Source: Terriglobia bacterium (GTDB lineage: Bacteria; Acidobacteriota; Terriglobia; Terriglobales; Acidobacteriaceae). From it: 35,519 nt of DNA. The translations under genes and the position numbers were made by a program. This document shows, piece by piece, positions 1 to 7,654 of this stretch. The notes beneath the pieces are model-generated. The model saw only the letters and a list, made by a program, of their open reading frames with translations. It searched no databases and was not told the origin of the DNA. The stretch lies in assembly GCA_020073525.1 (NCBI GenBank), contig JAIQFA010000055.1, positions 1 to 35,519 on the forward strand. The letters run 5' to 3'. Each line of letters starts with the position of its first letter. Within the stretch, counting starts at the first letter, position 1.

Positions 1-105
1 CATTTCCTGGGTGCAAGCGAGTATGCACAGAAGAAGTAGGCTAGGGGACTGGCCACCTACCCTTTGCGGTTGACCCAGCCTCCGCGCACGGCCTAACATT
101 AGCGC
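1..105 (-). ncRNA. ssrS: possible 6S RNA (5' half, runs off left edge)
   Basis: Read on the minus strand, positions about 52-37 contain GGCCAGTCCCCTAGCC. From memory this matches the conserved 5' side of E. coli 6S RNA (GGCCAGTCCCCTGAGCC) apart from one missing base. It is preceded by CCGCAAAGG, where E. coli has CGCAAGCGG, and followed by a pyrimidine-rich stretch and a hairpin GTGCA/TGCAC (28-24 with 16-12), in the place where the E. coli RNA carries a short terminal hairpin. 6S RNA binds sigma70 RNA polymerase by imitating an open promoter. The 3' half would lie left of the window, so the closing stem cannot be checked. No clear promoter is visible. The 5' end given is a guess. Alternatives considered were RNase P RNA and tmRNA; neither fits. 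Confidence 0.35.
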
Positions 106-364
106 CGCGAGGGTCCGAGGCCCCACGGATGATCGGACAGACAGTTCATCTGGAAAGGCGGCGTTCTGGCAACCCTGTACCGGCAGGAGACGCTGGACTC
201 CGACCTCGCCCGCCGGACTTTTCTTCTTCCCGACCAAGTCACCACCCAATAATTCCTGAAAAAGCGCTGTAACCGCGATCACGCCATCTCCGGTTGTCCG
301 TCCTTGAAGCCGGGCCACTTCGGCGGTAGTATTCGAGTTCACTCTTATTACGGCTTGAGGGCCC
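106..364. other. non-coding region upstream of nuoA
   Basis: No convincing gene is seen. A hairpin-capable pair GTCCGA (113-118) and TCGGAC (133-138) is present, consistent with a structured RNA or leader. GAGGG at 357-361 sits close to the nuoA ATG and is the only ribosome-binding-like stretch. The promoter of the nuo cluster probably lies here, but no good -35/-10 pair stands out. Confidence 0.4.
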
Positions 365-721
365 ATGCCGCAAAATTACGTTCCGATCTTCCTCTTTCTC
401 GCCGTCGTTGGCATCCTGATCCCGGTGACGCTGCTGATCGCCAGAATCATCCGCACGCAAAGCCCGAACCGCGTGAAGTTGATGCCGTACGAGTGCGGCA
501 TCGATCCCTACGACAGCGCCCGCGGCCGCTATACCGTGCGCTATTACATCATCGCTATCCTGTTCGTAGTCTTCGACGTGGAGACGATTTTCCTGTTTCC
601 CTGGGCGGTGAAGTTCAAAGCGCTTGGCGTTTTCGGACTGGTTGAGATGCTGATCTTTCTCGGCATCCTGATCGTCGGTTATATCTGGATCTGGAAGAAA
701 GGCGCTCTGGAATGGGTGTAG
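365..721 (+). CDS. nuoA: NADH-quinone oxidoreductase subunit A
   Basis: Small membrane subunit of complex I, 118 residues, the normal length. It helps form the junction between the quinone chamber and the first proton pathway. Three hydrophobic segments are visible (about residues 6-28, 61-83 and 91-111). The family signature YECGIDP follows the first helix, and the acidic FDVE motif lies in the second helix (around residue 76). The ATG follows GAGGG at short spacing. The last 10 bases overlap the next ORF, so translation is probably coupled. This is the first gene of the cluster; nuoB, which usually follows, is absent. Confidence 0.95.
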   Translation: MPQNYVPIFLFLAVVGILIPVTLLIARIIRTQSPNRVKLMPYECGIDPYDSARGRYTVRYYIIAILFVVFDVETIFLFPWAVKFKALGVFGLVEMLIFLGILIVGYIWIWKKGALEWV

Positions 722-1062
722 GTTCGGGGAGGGTGAATTCTGCAAGCCCGGTTTCGACGGCCGCTGATGAGACTTTCAGTGCCAGCCGCTGGACCAAGGG
801 GAATTTGTGGTTTCCGACGCGCATCGTGGTCAGCCCGCTGCGCGTGAGCCGCGTCAAGAAGCGTCTGTTTGGCAGCAACGAGGAAAGCATTTCGATTTCC
901 CAGGTCGCCTCGGTGAAGATTTCAACGGGAGTGTTCTGGTCTGACATAGTGATTGAATCGACCGGAGGCACCGACCCGATCACCAGTCACGGCCATCGCA
1001 AAGCCGACGCGTTGCGCATCCGCGACCTGGTGGAAAGTTTTCAAGCGGCGGCCCGGCGCTAG
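712..1062 (+). CDS. PH-like small protein in the usual nuoB position
   Basis: A protein of 116 residues starting inside the end of nuoA (ATGGGTGTAGG, 10-base overlap) and apparently coupled to it. There is no membrane segment, signal peptide or cysteine motif, so it is not NuoB. The composition and pattern (WTKGNLWFPTRIVVSP, then ESISISQVASVKIS, then a helical C-terminus rich in A/R) resemble the beta-sandwich plus C-terminal helix of bacterial PH-like domains. That is a fold-level guess. It could be an assembly or membrane-anchoring factor for the complex, or unrelated. The frame is open over its whole length and respects the operon direction. Confidence 0.65.
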   Translation: MGVGSGRVNSASPVSTAADETFSASRWTKGNLWFPTRIVVSPLRVSRVKKRLFGSNEESISISQVASVKISTGVFWSDIVIESTGGTDPITSHGHRKADALRIRDLVESFQAAARR

Positions 1063-1075
1063 TTATAAGTTTCCC

Positions 1076-1210
1076 GTAGAGACCAGGCTTGCCCCTCTCC
1101 TCGGATGTTGCGGTCGGTTCCAGACGCTTGAGTTTCGACTTTGTTTTGCAAGGGCGCGGCTTCAGCCGCGCCGCTGGAACCCGCCAAACATGCGGCTTTA
1201 GCTGCTGAGG
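1076..1210. repeat. dispersed palindromic repeats between the PH-like gene and nuoC
   Basis: The 258-bp gap 1063-1320 holds a degenerate copy of the GTAGAGAC-type element (1076-1100). It also holds a perfect 9-bp hairpin, GGCGCGGCT (1153-1161) with AGCCGCGCC (1164-1172), and then GCGGCTTTAGCTGCTGAGG (1192-1210). The last unit recurs as GGCTTTAGCCGCTGAGG near 30903-30919. No coding potential is evident. The remainder up to nuoC shows no clear promoter or strong ribosome-binding site. Confidence 0.7.
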
Positions 1211-1320
1211 GTGGTTGCGCGACGATTGTTGTGACGGCCGTCATTGACGGGTACTCAACCAGATGTTAGAAGTGAAAATTTGTTGGTACTTGAGCGGCTT
1301 CTGTAACGATAGACGAAAGA

Positions 1321-1956
1321 ATGGCCGAGGAAGTCAAAACGCCTGCTCCACCACCGCCGCCGGAAGGTGAGAAGAAGCCGACGGCGGAAAAACCCGCAGC
1401 AGCGGCCCCGGCCGCGTCGGCGAAACCTGCTGCTCCCGCCAAGCCCACTGGCCCCGTCCCGGTGCCGTGGACCTCCCCGATGGTTGAAAAATATCGCAGC
1501 CAGTACGGCTCGGGTCTCGACGCGCTGACATATCTTGGACAGAACTACTTTAGCGTTGACCGCTCGTTGATTCCCGACATCCTGCGCCTGCTGCGCGATG
1601 AAGAACAGTTCGACTACTGCGTCGATATCACGGCGGTCCATTATCCGAAGCGCGAAAAACAATTCGACGTCGTGTGGATTCTTTATTCTTTCCCGCGTAA
1701 CGAGCGGATGCGGGTGAAAACGCAGATCGCCGATGGCGCTTCGCTGCCTTCGAGCGTGCCGATCTGGGCGACTGCCAACTGGCTGGAGCGCGAAGTCTTC
1801 GACATGTTCGGCATCACCTTCGACGGACATCCCGACCTGAAGCGCATTCTGCTCCCCGACGGCTGGAAGGGCTACCCGCTGCGCAAGGACTACGGCATCC
1901 TGCAGCAAGACAAAGAGTGGGTGCAGATCAACCTCGGAATCGAGAGCGGACAATGA
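1321..1956 (+). CDS. nuoC: NADH-quinone oxidoreductase subunit C
   Basis: Peripheral-arm subunit of complex I (30-kDa family), 211 residues, cytoplasmic side. The core from about residue 60 carries the family signature [10 protein letters not shown], then [10 protein letters not shown] and YPLRKDYG. The first about 50 residues are a low-complexity Pro/Ala/Lys/Glu extension before the conserved fold, likely a disordered tail. It ends in an ATGA overlap with nuoD (stop 1954-1956, next ATG 1953). NuoC is separate from NuoD here, unlike the fused NuoCD of E. coli. Confidence 0.96.
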   Translation: MAEEVKTPAPPPPPEGEKKPTAEKPAAAAPAASAKPAAPAKPTGPVPVPWTSPMVEKYRSQYGSGLDALTYLGQNYFSVDRSLIPDILRLLRDEEQFDYCVDITAVHYPKREKQFDVVWILYSFPRNERMRVKTQIADGASLPSSVPIWATANWLEREVFDMFGITFDGHPDLKRILLPDGWKGYPLRKDYGILQQDKEWVQINLGIESGQ

Positions 1957-3125
1957 GCTCTCCTATGAACGACCGAACGAACGACGTCTCATCGTCCAAC
2001 CTCGATCTCGAAGCTCCCGACAAGCCGTATCTCGATTCCAACGAACTCATCATCAATATGGGCCCGCAGCATCCGGCGACCCATGGCGTGCTGCGCGTCA
2101 TCCTGAAACTGGACGGCGAAAAAGTTCTCGGGACCGAGTGCGTCATCGGATACTTGCACCGCGGCGTGGAAAAAATCGCCGAGAACCGCACCTACACGAT
2201 GTTCAATCCCTACGTTGATCGCATGGACTACGTCGCCGCGGTGTCGAACGGGTTGGGCTACTGCGAAGCGGTCGAGAAGTTGATGAATGTGGAGGCTCCG
2301 GCGCGCGCGAAATATATTCGCGTGATCCTGACGGAATTGAACCGCATCGCCAGCCACCAGCTTTGGCTGGGTACGCATGCGCTCGATATCGGAGCGATGA
2401 CGCCTCTTTTCTACACCTTCCGCGACCGGGAAGAGATCCTGAAGATTTTTGAGAAGTACTGCGGTGCGCGCCTGACCACGCATGCGTTTCGCATCGGTGG
2501 CTGCCAGTATGAGACCTATGCCGGCTTCGAAAAAGACGTAAAGAATTTTCTGACCTTCGTCGCGCCGAAGTTCGACGAATACGAAGCGCTGCTCACCACC
2601 AACCGCATCTGGCTCGAGCGGACGAAAAACGTCGGCGTGATTTCCACCGCGGACGCGGTTGCGCTGGGCGTTACCGGTCCGGTGCTACGGGCCAGCGGTG
2701 TGAAGTGGGACCTGCGCAAAGCCCAGCCCTACGCGGCTTATTCCGAATTCGATTTCGAAATTCCGACCGGCGAAAACGGCGATACCTACGACCGGTACAT
2801 GGTCCGCATGATCGAAATGCGCCAGGCGCTGCGCATCATCGAGCAGGCGGTCAACAGCATTCCCGAAGGCCCGATCATGGGCAAGGTGCCCAAGGTGATC
2901 AAGCCGCCGGTAGGCGAAATCTACCATTCGATCGAAGCGCCGAAGGGCGAACTCGGATACTTCATTGTGAGCGACGGCTCGACGCAGCCCTACCGCATCC
3001 GCGTGCGTCCGCCCTCGTTCGTCAATCTGCAGGCGCTCGACATCATGGTGCGCGGCATGTTGGTCGCCGACGTGGTCGCGGTCATCGGCACGCTCGACAT
3101 CGTGCTCGGCGAGGTGGACCGCTGA
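1953..3125 (+). CDS. nuoD: NADH-quinone oxidoreductase subunit D
   Basis: 49-kDa subunit lining the quinone-binding cavity, 390 residues from the ATG at 1953. An upstream in-frame start at 1917 is rejected because it lies inside nuoC and gives a non-conserved tail, whereas 1953 makes the standard ATGA coupling. Visible motifs are [11 protein letters not shown] (about 36-46, containing the quinone-site His), PYVDRMDY (86-93, with the Asp and Tyr that contact quinone in the family) and the conserved C-terminus ending DIVLGEVDR. The stop TGA shares its final A with the nuoH start. NuoD normally packs against NuoB, whose gene is not in the window. Confidence 0.97.
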   Translation: MSSPMNDRTNDVSSSNLDLEAPDKPYLDSNELIINMGPQHPATHGVLRVILKLDGEKVLGTECVIGYLHRGVEKIAENRTYTMFNPYVDRMDYVAAVSNGLGYCEAVEKLMNVEAPARAKYIRVILTELNRIASHQLWLGTHALDIGAMTPLFYTFRDREEILKIFEKYCGARLTTHAFRIGGCQYETYAGFEKDVKNFLTFVAPKFDEYEALLTTNRIWLERTKNVGVISTADAVALGVTGPVLRASGVKWDLRKAQPYAAYSEFDFEIPTGENGDTYDRYMVRMIEMRQALRIIEQAVNSIPEGPIMGKVPKVIKPPVGEIYHSIEAPKGELGYFIVSDGSTQPYRIRVRPPSFVNLQALDIMVRGMLVADVVAVIGTLDIVLGEVDR

Positions 3126-4417
3126 TGCCGAACTTCATCATGTCGTATCTCGGCAGCACGGTGACGCCCGGCGAAGCGGGAAACCAGTTCTGGGCGCTGA
3201 TGTATGTGCTCATCATTTTCGCGGGAGTGTCGGTGGCCGTGATCTGCATGAACTGGATCGAACGTAAGGCGCTGGCGCACTTCCAGGTTCGCCTCGGTCC
3301 GATGCGCGTGGGCCCACACGGATTGCTGCAGCCCGTCGCCGATGCGCTCAAGCTGATGCTCAAAGAAGACATCATCCCCGCCCAAGCCGACCAGTTCGTC
3401 TTCTGGGTCGCGCCGCTGATCGGACTGTTGGCCGCGTTCACGGTTTATACCGTGATTCCGTTCGGACCGTCGCAGGCGGTGAGCGACATGAACATCGGCA
3501 TCCTCTTTATGCTCGGCGTCTCGTCGCTCGGCGTGCTGGGCATCGTGGTGGCGGGATGGGCCTCGAACTCGCACTATCCACTGATTGGAGCGCTGCGTTC
3601 GAGCGCACAGATGGTGTCTTATGAAGTCGCCATGGGACTCGCCGTCGTCTCGGCAGTCCTCATGACCAGCATGAACGCGACCGGCACGGGCACGTTGAGC
3701 ATGATCGGGATCGTGCAGGCACAACAGCAGCAGGGCATCTGGTTTATCTTCAAGTTCTTTCCGCTTGGTCTGATCGCGTTCGTGATCTTCGCCATCGCCA
3801 TGGTCGCCGAAGTTAACCGCGCACCCTTCGATCTGGCCGAAGCAGAATCGGAACTGACTGCCGGATTTCATACCGAGTACAGCGGACTGCGCTGGTCGCT
3901 GTTCATGCTCGCCGAATATGCGGCCATGATCGCCGTCTCGTCGATTGCCGTCACTTTGTGGCTCGGCGGATGGATGCGTCCGTTTCCGAACCTGCTGGAC
4001 GCGCCGGCGTGGGACTTCATCTTCTCGTTGTTCCCCGGCCTGACTTTTCTTGGACTGGCGGCGATTGCCTTCATCGGCACTGCACGCATGCCGTCGCATT
4101 CGTTCTTCAAGATTCAACGCATCGGACTCGCAGTTTTTGCGGCCCTGCTCGGTCTCCTCGCGCTCTTTCTGCTCTTGATCGCGGTCGCAGGCCGTTCCGG
4201 GGAACATCGCCTTCTGTCCAGCTTTCGCGAGAGCATCGACTACGTGTATTGGTTTGTGCTGAAAGTTGCCATCTTCATGTATCTGTTCATCTGGTATCGT
4301 GCGACTTGGCCGCGCTACCGCTTCGACCAGTTGATGAAAGTCGGATGGAAAGTGCTGCTGCCGATTTCACTCGGCGTGCTGATGCTTACCGCCATCGTGG
4401 GGGTGTTCGTTTCATGA
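3125..4417 (+). CDS. nuoH: NADH-quinone oxidoreductase subunit H
   Basis: Membrane subunit that forms the base of the quinone channel. The ATG at 3125 overlaps the nuoD stop by one base; a longer frame from 2705 is discarded because it runs antisense-like through nuoD. 430 residues. Motifs ERKALAHFQ and RLGPMRVGPHG follow the first helix, and EVNRAPFDLAEAESEL, the acidic E-channel loop, is intact. About 8-9 membrane segments are seen. It is roughly 100 residues longer than the E. coli protein; extra hydrophobic sequence lies between PSHSFFKIQR and YVYWFVLKVA. It overlaps nuoJ by ATGA; nuoI, normally between H and J, is missing. Confidence 0.96.
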   Translation: MPNFIMSYLGSTVTPGEAGNQFWALMYVLIIFAGVSVAVICMNWIERKALAHFQVRLGPMRVGPHGLLQPVADALKLMLKEDIIPAQADQFVFWVAPLIGLLAAFTVYTVIPFGPSQAVSDMNIGILFMLGVSSLGVLGIVVAGWASNSHYPLIGALRSSAQMVSYEVAMGLAVVSAVLMTSMNATGTGTLSMIGIVQAQQQQGIWFIFKFFPLGLIAFVIFAIAMVAEVNRAPFDLAEAESELTAGFHTEYSGLRWSLFMLAEYAAMIAVSSIAVTLWLGGWMRPFPNLLDAPAWDFIFSLFPGLTFLGLAAIAFIGTARMPSHSFFKIQRIGLAVFAALLGLLALFLLLIAVAGRSGEHRLLSSFRESIDYVYWFVLKVAIFMYLFIWYRATWPRYRFDQLMKVGWKVLLPISLGVLMLTAIVGVFVS

Positions 4418-4977
4418 ACCCCGCAATGAACTCCGCTTTGAATTCGGGCATGGCCCCGGTCGCGACGCCGTGGTTCTTTTATGCACTGGCAGGACTGGCC
4501 GTTGCCAGCGGAATGGCCGTCATTACCCGGAGGAACGCCGTACACTCCGCGCTCGCGCTGATCGTCACCCTGCTTTCGGTGGCAGGCCTCTACTTGATGT
4601 TGTATGCCCCGTTCGTGGCTGGCGTGCAGATCATCGTCTACGCCGGCGGAATCATGGTCCTGTTCCTGTTCGTGATCATGCTGGTGAACATCGAACGCTC
4701 GGCGAAAGACCGGCAATTCAATCGCATGTGGCCGGTGGGATTGGCAGCGGCCGGCGCGCTGCTGGCGCTGTTTGTGTCTGTGTTCGTGAAAGGCAAGGCG
4801 CTGTTTCCGGACCGCATGATAGCGCTGCCCGAGTCGTCGAACACGCAGCAGGTCGCCGCCATGCTCTATGGAGAAGCCGGCAGGATGGGCCAATATACGT
4901 TCGCCTTCGAAATCGCCTCGCTGTTGTTGCTAGTGGCGATTTTGGGGGCGGTGATTATGACGAAGAAGAAGATTTAG
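4414..4977 (+). CDS. nuoJ: NADH-quinone oxidoreductase subunit J
   Basis: Membrane-arm subunit of 187 residues starting at the ATG that overlaps the nuoH stop (ATGA). A longer in-frame frame from 3958 is a shadow inside nuoH. It has five hydrophobic segments; the conserved helix-3 stretch GVQIIVYAGGIMVLFLFVIM, with the pi-bulge region and the following MLVN, is present. The first about 15 residues (MNPAMNSALNSGMAP) are not conserved, so a start at a later Met is possible, but the overlap supports 4414. Followed by an inverted-repeat cassette rather than directly by nuoK. Confidence 0.94.
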   Translation: MNPAMNSALNSGMAPVATPWFFYALAGLAVASGMAVITRRNAVHSALALIVTLLSVAGLYLMLYAPFVAGVQIIVYAGGIMVLFLFVIMLVNIERSAKDRQFNRMWPVGLAAAGALLALFVSVFVKGKALFPDRMIALPESSNTQQVAAMLYGEAGRMGQYTFAFEIASLLLLVAILGAVIMTKKKI

Positions 4978-5060
4978 TCGTTGGTTGTTAGTCGGTAGTC
5001 GTTCGAGGTGCTGAATAGAACGACGAATGGTGAAACGACCAGCGAGTAAAGGCTAACGAC
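4977..5060. repeat. inverted-repeat word cassette A (nuoJ-nuoK)
   Basis: The arm at 4977-5005 is made of GTCG-TT(G/A)-like words (GTCGTTGGTTGTTAGTCGG, then TAGTCGTTCG). The opposite arm at 5018-5060 has the complementary words (GAACGACGAATGG, AAACGACCAGCG, CTAACGAC). Pairing is imperfect but directional. It fills the whole nuoJ-nuoK gap and ends 7 bases before the nuoK ATG. The same word family occurs in cassettes at 24727-24811 and 31893-31960. Confidence 0.7.
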
Positions 5061-5067
5061 GGTGTTT

Positions 5068-5376
5068 ATGGTTCCGATTACTACATTTCACTATCTCGTC
5101 GCAGCGGCCGCACTGTTCGTGCTCGGCGTAATCGGTGTGCTTACGCGCCGCAACGTCGTCATCGTGCTGATGTCGATCGAACTGATTCTGAACGCGGTGA
5201 ACCTGAACCTGGTGGCCTTTTCGCGCATGTGGGGAAACCTGCATGGCCAGTTGTTCGCGATCTTCATCGTAGTAGACGCTGCCGCCGAAGCCGCAGTCGG
5301 CCTCGGCATCCTGATCGCCTTCTTCCGTAATAAGGAGACGATCAATGTGGATGAGATTGATTTGTTGAAGTGGTGA
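5068..5376 (+). CDS. nuoK: NADH-quinone oxidoreductase subunit K
   Basis: Small antiporter-related subunit with three membrane helices, 102 residues from the ATG at 5068. A GTG at 5062 is also open but would add only two residues, and the family typically begins directly before the first helix. Conserved features are GVLTRRN after helix 1, the helix-2 glutamate in [19 protein letters not shown], and the helix-3 acidic pair region [12 protein letters not shown]. The ribosome-binding site is weak, and the 5' flank is the arm of a repeat cassette. Confidence 0.95.
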   Translation: MVPITTFHYLVAAAALFVLGVIGVLTRRNVVIVLMSIELILNAVNLNLVAFSRMWGNLHGQLFAIFIVVDAAAEAAVGLGILIAFFRNKETINVDEIDLLKW

Positions 5377-5381
5377 GAACC

Positions 5382-5472
5382 GTTGTCAGTCATCAGTTGT
5401 CAGTTCTCAGTTAGAGCCGGAAGCGGCGAGCTGAGAAGAGAAACTGAGAACTGACAACTGAGAACTGAGAAC
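5382..5472. repeat. inverted-repeat word cassette B (nuoK-nuoL)
   Basis: The clearest cassette. The arm at 5382-5412 consists of CAGTT/CAGT words (GTTGTCAGTCATCAG, TTGTCAGTTCTCAGTT). The arm at 5442-5472 is its complement (AACTGAGAACTGACAACTGA, then GAACTGAGAAC). By eye 28 of 31 positions pair. The 29-base centre is unrelated. The right arm ends one base before the nuoL ATG (5474), so the ribosome-binding region is itself the arm; GAGAAC is the only purine-rich stretch. The RNA would form a stem of about 31 bp touching the start codon. Confidence 0.9.
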
Positions 5473-5473
5473 G

Positions 5474-7579
5474 ATGTTTCTAACCCACATCTACCTGATC
5501 CCGCTCTTCCCGGCCTTCGGGGCCGCGATGATGTTCTTTTTCGGGCGGCGATTGCAGAAGGCTACCGTCAACGCGGTCTGCGTTGGCGCGGTCGTGGTTG
5601 CATTTCTGTTCGCCTGCTTCACGGTGGCCGAGTACACCCACTTCGCCCATGGCACGGGACAGCCTTTCGAGAAAATTGTTTACACGTGGCTGGGCGGCGG
5701 CGACGGGCATTTGAACTTTGTTAAGCGCGACGGGACACCCGCTTCCTTCAACGCCGACGCCGGGTTCCTGCTCGATCCGCTTTCTAGCATCTGGCTGCTC
5801 TTTGTCACCGGCGTGGGCATGCTGATCCACATTTACTCCGTCGGATACATGGGGCACGAAGGCGGCTATTACCGCTTCTTCGGATACATGAACCTGTTCA
5901 TGTTCTCGATGCTTACGCTCATCCTGGCAAACAACTACATGCTTTTGTTTGTGGGATGGGAAGGCGTCGGCTTGTGTTCGTATCTGCTGATCGGCTTCTA
6001 CTTCCATCGCAAATCGGCCAGTGATGCCGCCAACAAAGCATTCATCGTGAACCGCATTGGCGACGCCGGATTCATTCTGGGCGCGCTCACGCTGGCGTGG
6101 TTTTTCGGCTCCTTCCGCTTCACGGATATCAATGAACTGGCGCGCAATGGACACTTTGCAGTCGGCGATATTCATATCCTTACCGTTGCCGCATTGCTGC
6201 TGTTCGTTGGAGCCTGTGGCAAGTCCGCGCAGCTTCCTCTTTATGTTTGGCTACCCGATGCGATGGAAGGCCCCACGCCGGTGTCCGCCCTGATCCACGC
6301 CGCCACCATGGTGACGGCGGGCGTGTACATGGTGGCGCGGTCGAACGCCGTATTCGTGCTGGCGCCGACCGCAATGAAAACCGTCGCCATCGTCGGCGCG
6401 CTGACTGCCGTGTTTGCTGCGTCCATTGGGCTGGTACAGAACGATATCAAGCGTGTCCTCGCTTACTCCACTGTGTCGCAGCTGGGATACATGTTCCTGG
6501 CGCTAGGCGTCGGCGCGTTTGCGGCAGGCGTGTTCCACGTGTTCACACACGCGTTCTTCAAAGCGCTGCTCTTCCTCGGTTCGGGCTCGGTGATTCATGC
6601 GTTGAGCGGCGAGCAGGACATGCGCAACATGGGCAGCCTGCGCGAGCGCATTCCGACCACGTACAAAACGATGTTGATTGCCACGCTCGCGATCGCGGGC
6701 ATTCCGCCGCTGGCCGGTTTCTTCTCGAAGGACGAAATCCTGTGGCAGGCGTGGCGCTCCGCCGATGGTGGCATCCCGTATCTCTGGCTGATCGGATTTG
6801 GCACGGCGCTGATGACCGCGTTTTATATGGCACGGCTCATCTTCCTGACCTTCTTTGGGCAGCCGCGCATGAGCCATGAAGTCGAGCACCACATCCATGA
6901 ATCGCCCAAGTCGATGACGGGTCCGCTGGTCGTGTTGGCGATCTGCTCGGTGTGTGCGGGATGGTTGGGCGTGCCGGCGAGTTTGGGTGGAACGAACGCC
7001 TTCGGGAAGTTTCTGGAGCCGGTGTTCGCGCACGAGGTTTCTGTCGCATCGGCTGAGCCGCAGGAGCCTGCTGGCGAAGAACATCGTGGGCTGGAGTGGG
7101 GGTTGATGGTGCTCTCCGTCGGAGCTGCGGTGGTCGGCGGAGGCTGGGCCCATCATCACTACGCGAATGCCGGCAAAGATTACCCCGAGCCCATCGCCGT
7201 CAAAGCTCCGCCACTTTATACCGTGCTCTATCACAAATGGTTCGTGGATGAGGGCTACGACTACGTGTTCACCGGACGCCGTAAGCTTGGCAAAATTCGT
7301 CTAGGCGTCATGGGCGCAGGCGAAGCGTCGTCGTGGTTCGACGCCAAGATCATCGACGGCGCAGTCAACGATGTTGGCTGGGTCACGCGCGCGGTCGCGA
7401 CGCTCTCGACCTGGTGGGATAAGTGGATCATCGACGGCGTGGGAGTGAACGGCCCGGCCATCCTTGCGCGGATGATTTCTTATCCGACGCGACTGTTCGA
7501 ATGGGGACTGGTGCAATGGTACGCGCTGGTCATGGTCGCGGGCCTGCTTGGATTTGGCGTGTATTACGTGTGGAAGTGA
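5474..7579 (+). CDS. nuoL: NADH-quinone oxidoreductase subunit L
   Basis: Distal antiporter-like membrane subunit of complex I, 701 residues. It carries the key charged residues: Glu163 in FVGWEGVGLCSYLLIGFY and Lys250 in GKSAQLPLYVWLPDAMEGP, both required for proton translocation in the family. About 14 antiporter helices are followed by the amphipathic lateral stretch and a final anchor helix at the C-terminus (about 680-700, LVMVAGLLGFGVYYVWK). A His-rich segment (HEVEHHIHESP, about 475-485) lies in a loop. Context: nuoK upstream through cassette B, nuoM downstream through cassette C. Confidence 0.97.
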   Translation: MFLTHIYLIPLFPAFGAAMMFFFGRRLQKATVNAVCVGAVVVAFLFACFTVAEYTHFAHGTGQPFEKIVYTWLGGGDGHLNFVKRDGTPASFNADAGFLLDPLSSIWLLFVTGVGMLIHIYSVGYMGHEGGYYRFFGYMNLFMFSMLTLILANNYMLLFVGWEGVGLCSYLLIGFYFHRKSASDAANKAFIVNRIGDAGFILGALTLAWFFGSFRFTDINELARNGHFAVGDIHILTVAALLLFVGACGKSAQLPLYVWLPDAMEGPTPVSALIHAATMVTAGVYMVARSNAVFVLAPTAMKTVAIVGALTAVFAASIGLVQNDIKRVLAYSTVSQLGYMFLALGVGAFAAGVFHVFTHAFFKALLFLGSGSVIHALSGEQDMRNMGSLRERIPTTYKTMLIATLAIAGIPPLAGFFSKDEILWQAWRSADGGIPYLWLIGFGTALMTAFYMARLIFLTFFGQPRMSHEVEHHIHESPKSMTGPLVVLAICSVCAGWLGVPASLGGTNAFGKFLEPVFAHEVSVASAEPQEPAGEEHRGLEWGLMVLSVGAAVVGGGWAHHHYANAGKDYPEPIAVKAPPLYTVLYHKWFVDEGYDYVFTGRRKLGKIRLGVMGAGEASSWFDAKIIDGAVNDVGWVTRAVATLSTWWDKWIIDGVGVNGPAILARMISYPTRLFEWGLVQWYALVMVAGLLGFGVYYVWK

Positions 7580-7584
7580 TTCTG

Positions 7585-7650
7585 GGCTTTTGGCCATTGG
7601 CTCTTAGCTGTTAGCTAGAAGCCAAAAGCCAAGAGCTAAAAGCTAAGAGC
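7585..7650. repeat. inverted-repeat word cassette C (nuoL-nuoM)
   Basis: The left part has GGCTTTTGGC (7585-7594) and GGCTCTTAGCTGTTAGCT (7599-7616). The right part has GCCAAAAGCC (7621-7630) and AGCTAAAAGCTAAGAGC (7634-7650). Each word has its complement in the opposite half, but the word order is shuffled rather than strictly mirrored. It occupies nearly the whole gap. The nuoM ATG follows at 7655, preceded only by GCTAAGAGCTCTT. Confidence 0.85.
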
Positions 7651-7654
7651 TCTT

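Noticed and set aside
1..240. RNase P RNA or tmRNA
   Set aside because: A GAAAAGTCCGG-like string on the minus strand recalls RNase P, but the other conserved blocks are missing; no tRNA-like ends or tag ORF for tmRNA.
1917..1952. Upstream start for nuoD
   Set aside because: Gives a tail lying within nuoC; the ATGA overlap at 1953 is the standard coupled start.
2990..4207. 405-residue minus-strand open frame opposite nuoD/nuoH
   Set aside because: Arg/His/Asp/Gln-rich composition typical of antisense frames in GC-rich genes; the plus strand carries unmistakable NuoD and NuoH.
4977..5472. CRISPR-like array
   Set aside because: The repeated words are short, degenerate and arranged as complementary arms without regular spacers; no cas genes nearby.
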